Positions 6,251-7,027 of a stretch of DNA of 7,027 bases are shown here, piece after piece. The position numbers were made by a program, and so were the translations under genes. This stretch comes from Verrucomicrobiota bacterium (GTDB taxonomy: Bacteria; Verrucomicrobiota; Verrucomicrobiia; Limisphaerales; JAHEOI01). The number at the start of each line of letters is the position of its first letter. Position 1 is the first letter of the stretch. Below the pieces are notes generated by a model, which saw nothing but the letters and a program-made list of their open reading frames with translations, did not search any database and had not been told where the DNA came from. The stretch is taken from the NCBI GenBank assembly GCA_018610125.1, contig JAHEOI010000161.1:1-7027 (forward strand). Direction: 5' to 3'.

Positions 6251-6550
6251 CTAGACGTTATCGTTGGTGGGGATGGTGATCTGACTGCCTCTTTCGAAGA
6301 TGGCTTGCCAGAATGCCTCCTCTTCCTTATCCCCCTCCATGTTGGCTTCAAACGGTTCGGCGTTTTGGCCCTGCTCCATCGCCTCGGCGGTTTTCCTCTC
6401 CTTGGACTCCGGGTCGTAGAATCCTGTGAATTCCGACGGCTCGCCAATGCTGTTAACGACTTCCTCGTCCTTACCAATGAGGATTTCCAAGATCAATACC
6501 ATGTGCGATATACCGCCGGAACATTTTGATACCATCGAACGATACGCCAT
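6251..6550 (-). CDS. Small acidic protein of unknown function
   Basis: The frame ends at TAG 6251 and encodes a glutamate-rich, soluble protein: ILEILIGKDEEVVNSIGE, then FYDPESKERKTAEAMEQGQN, EGDKEEEAFWQAIFERG and a tail TIPTNDNV. Codon choice and amino-acid mix look genuine, and better than the leucine-rich plus-strand reading that starts at GTG 6227. The start is uncertain. ATG 6550 gives 99 residues, ATG 6535 gives 94, and ATG 6502 (MVLILEILIG) gives 83 and may be the best start of the conserved-looking part; none has a good ribosome-binding site. It is convergent with the 402-aa gene (20-base gap) and divergent from the 54-aa membrane gene. Its setting beside phage-like small genes suggests accessory DNA. 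No family recognised. Confidence 0.55.
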   Translation of the reverse strand: MAYRSMVSKCSGGISHMVLILEILIGKDEEVVNSIGEPSEFTGFYDPESKERKTAEAMEQGQNAEPFEANMEGDKEEEAFWQAIFERGSQITIPTNDNV

Positions 6551-6579
6551 TTTTGTGTCAATCGACGTGATCGTAAGGC

Positions 6580-6744
6580 GTGAGGACGTGGCATACGATC
6601 TGGGGATATCTACTTCTTGTCCTGGTATTGCTTAAGCTGGTTGGAGGGCTGAGCTGGCCATGGTGGGTTGTCCTCTTGCCCCTGTGGATCGGACTGGTAG
6701 CCGGCTTCGCTGCCGGCTTTCTTGGGAAGGCGGCCTCGCCATGA
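6580..6744 (+). CDS. Small membrane protein resembling phage 'Fragile-X-F' type proteins, 54 aa
   Basis: This gene is easily missed because it is short and starts with GTG. The product begins MRTWHTIWGY, then has two hydrophobic segments: LLLVLVLLKLVGGL (residues 11-24) and WWVVLLPLWIGLVAGFAAG (28-46), with a short basic tail ending KAASP. The pattern LVLLKL.G.(I/L)SW.WW.V..PLWI is one I recognise from tiny transmembrane proteins of phages and prophages often labelled 'transmembrane Fragile-X-F protein'; their function is unknown and the name reflects only weak similarity. It should sit in the inner membrane with two helices. GTG 6580 is the only reasonable start after the in-frame TAA at 6574. 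A terminator-like hairpin follows 36 bases after the stop. Confidence 0.72.
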   Translation: MRTWHTIWGYLLLVLVLLKLVGGLSWPWWVVLLPLWIGLVAGFAAGFLGKAASP

Positions 6745-6780
6745 GGGGAATCGGGATTGGGGCAGGAGTTGATAGCTAAG

Positions 6781-6813
6781 GAAAAGGACCCCCATATGAA
6801 GTAAGTCCTTTTC
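6781..6813. terminator. Bidirectional intrinsic terminator
   Basis: GAAAAGGAC (6781-6789) and GTCCTTTTC (6805-6813) form a perfect 9-bp stem around a 15-base loop. The stem carries its own A and T tracts, so it can work in both directions. It lies between the plus-strand membrane gene (stop 6744) and the minus-strand gene ending at 6851, exactly where two convergent genes need one. The stem is only moderately GC-rich, so strength is uncertain. Confidence 0.6.
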
Positions 6814-6850
6814 ACGTCCCGGGCGGCTGCAACACACGCAATTGCGGTTT

Positions 6851-7027
6851 TCAGTCCCGGGATGCCTGGTACCGGCAGGCCCGCCGCTCCCGCTCGGCAT
6901 TGATGTTGGCCATCCAGGCCGGATCTCGCCCCGAGTCGAGTAGAATATCCGGTCCCCACTCCTCACCGATCCGCTGAGCCAACGAATTGCGGGCAGTATT
7001 GAAGGTCGACGGGCTCACCCCGTTTGC
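6851..7027 (-). CDS. C-terminus of a helix-turn-helix-like protein, 5' end outside the window
   Basis: The minus-strand frame is open from the right edge to TGA 6851-6853 and gives 58 residues: ANGVSPSTFNTARNSLAQRI, then GEEWGPDILLDSGRDPAWMA, then NINAERERRACRYQASRD. The start of this fragment, NGVSPSTFNTARNSLA, has the look of a recognition helix (GVSPST...R..LA), followed by a short acidic linker and P.W...I.AERERRACR. I associate this ending with uncharacterised phage- or prophage-borne proteins of Verrucomicrobia, possibly related to region 4 of sigma factors, but cannot name the family. The gene continues beyond 7027. Together with the small membrane protein it suggests the right end enters a prophage or similar island. 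Confidence 0.62.
   Translation of the reverse strand, partial: ANGVSPSTFNTARNSLAQRIGEEWGPDILLDSGRDPAWMANINAERERRACRYQASRD

Noticed and set aside
6227..6529. Plus-strand frame with GTG start overlapping the stop of the 402-aa gene as GTGA.
   Set aside because: The overlap is attractive, but the composition (very rich in Leu, Val, Phe and Gly) looks like the antisense of the acidic minus-strand protein, whose codon choice is better.
6558..6966. Two minus-strand frames of 133 and 118 codons.
   Set aside because: They run antisense to the 54-aa membrane gene, through the terminator hairpin and over the end of the minus-strand helix-turn-helix gene in other frames.

Overview
The window most likely comes from a member of the Verrucomicrobiota. 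Two genes point there: an alpha-helical, membrane-anchored protein with a C-terminal DPFDGK...VVYSVGP block (seen mainly in Planctomycetes and Verrucomicrobia), and a 144-residue protein with coiled coil, AT-hook-like motif and winged helix, a combination I associate with Verrucomicrobia. Base composition is moderately GC-rich, and Shine-Dalgarno sites are weak or absent for most starts. No rRNA, tRNA or CRISPR array was seen. This is family-level recognition by eye, without a database search.

Layout. 1-695: no confident gene, but two short overlapping ORFs with signal-peptide-like N-termini, a 7-bp tandem repeat and a strong hairpin. 696-2045 (minus): 449-aa membrane-anchored protein. 2046-2712: long intergenic region with palindromes and three copies of TGTCAGCG. 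2713-3147 (plus): small DNA-binding protein. 3229-4160: mobile-element graveyard, with a truncated DUF4338/DruA-like N-terminus on the minus strand and the C-terminal end of a Mu/TniA-type DDE transposase on the plus strand. 4161-4875: about 715 bp of degenerate sequence with TGTCAGCG arrays in opposite orientations and a possible surface-protein remnant. 4876-6230 (plus): two-gene module, a 49-aa ORF overlapping a 402-aa helical protein by four bases. 6251-6550 (minus): small acidic protein. 6580-6744 (plus): 54-aa membrane protein resembling the phage 'Fragile-X-F' type. 6781-6813: terminator-like hairpin. 6851-7027 (minus): C-terminus of a helix-turn-helix-like protein that runs off the window.

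The right end looks prophage-like or at least accessory, and the middle has clearly been reworked by transposition. The least explained signal is the 8-mer TGTCAGCG: ten copies on both strands, concentrated in non-coding DNA around the transposase remnant and immediately upstream of the 4876-6230 module. It could be a transposase-binding end or the operator of a local regulator. I see no complete, recognisable defence or metabolic system here; the DruA-like gene is only a fragment.
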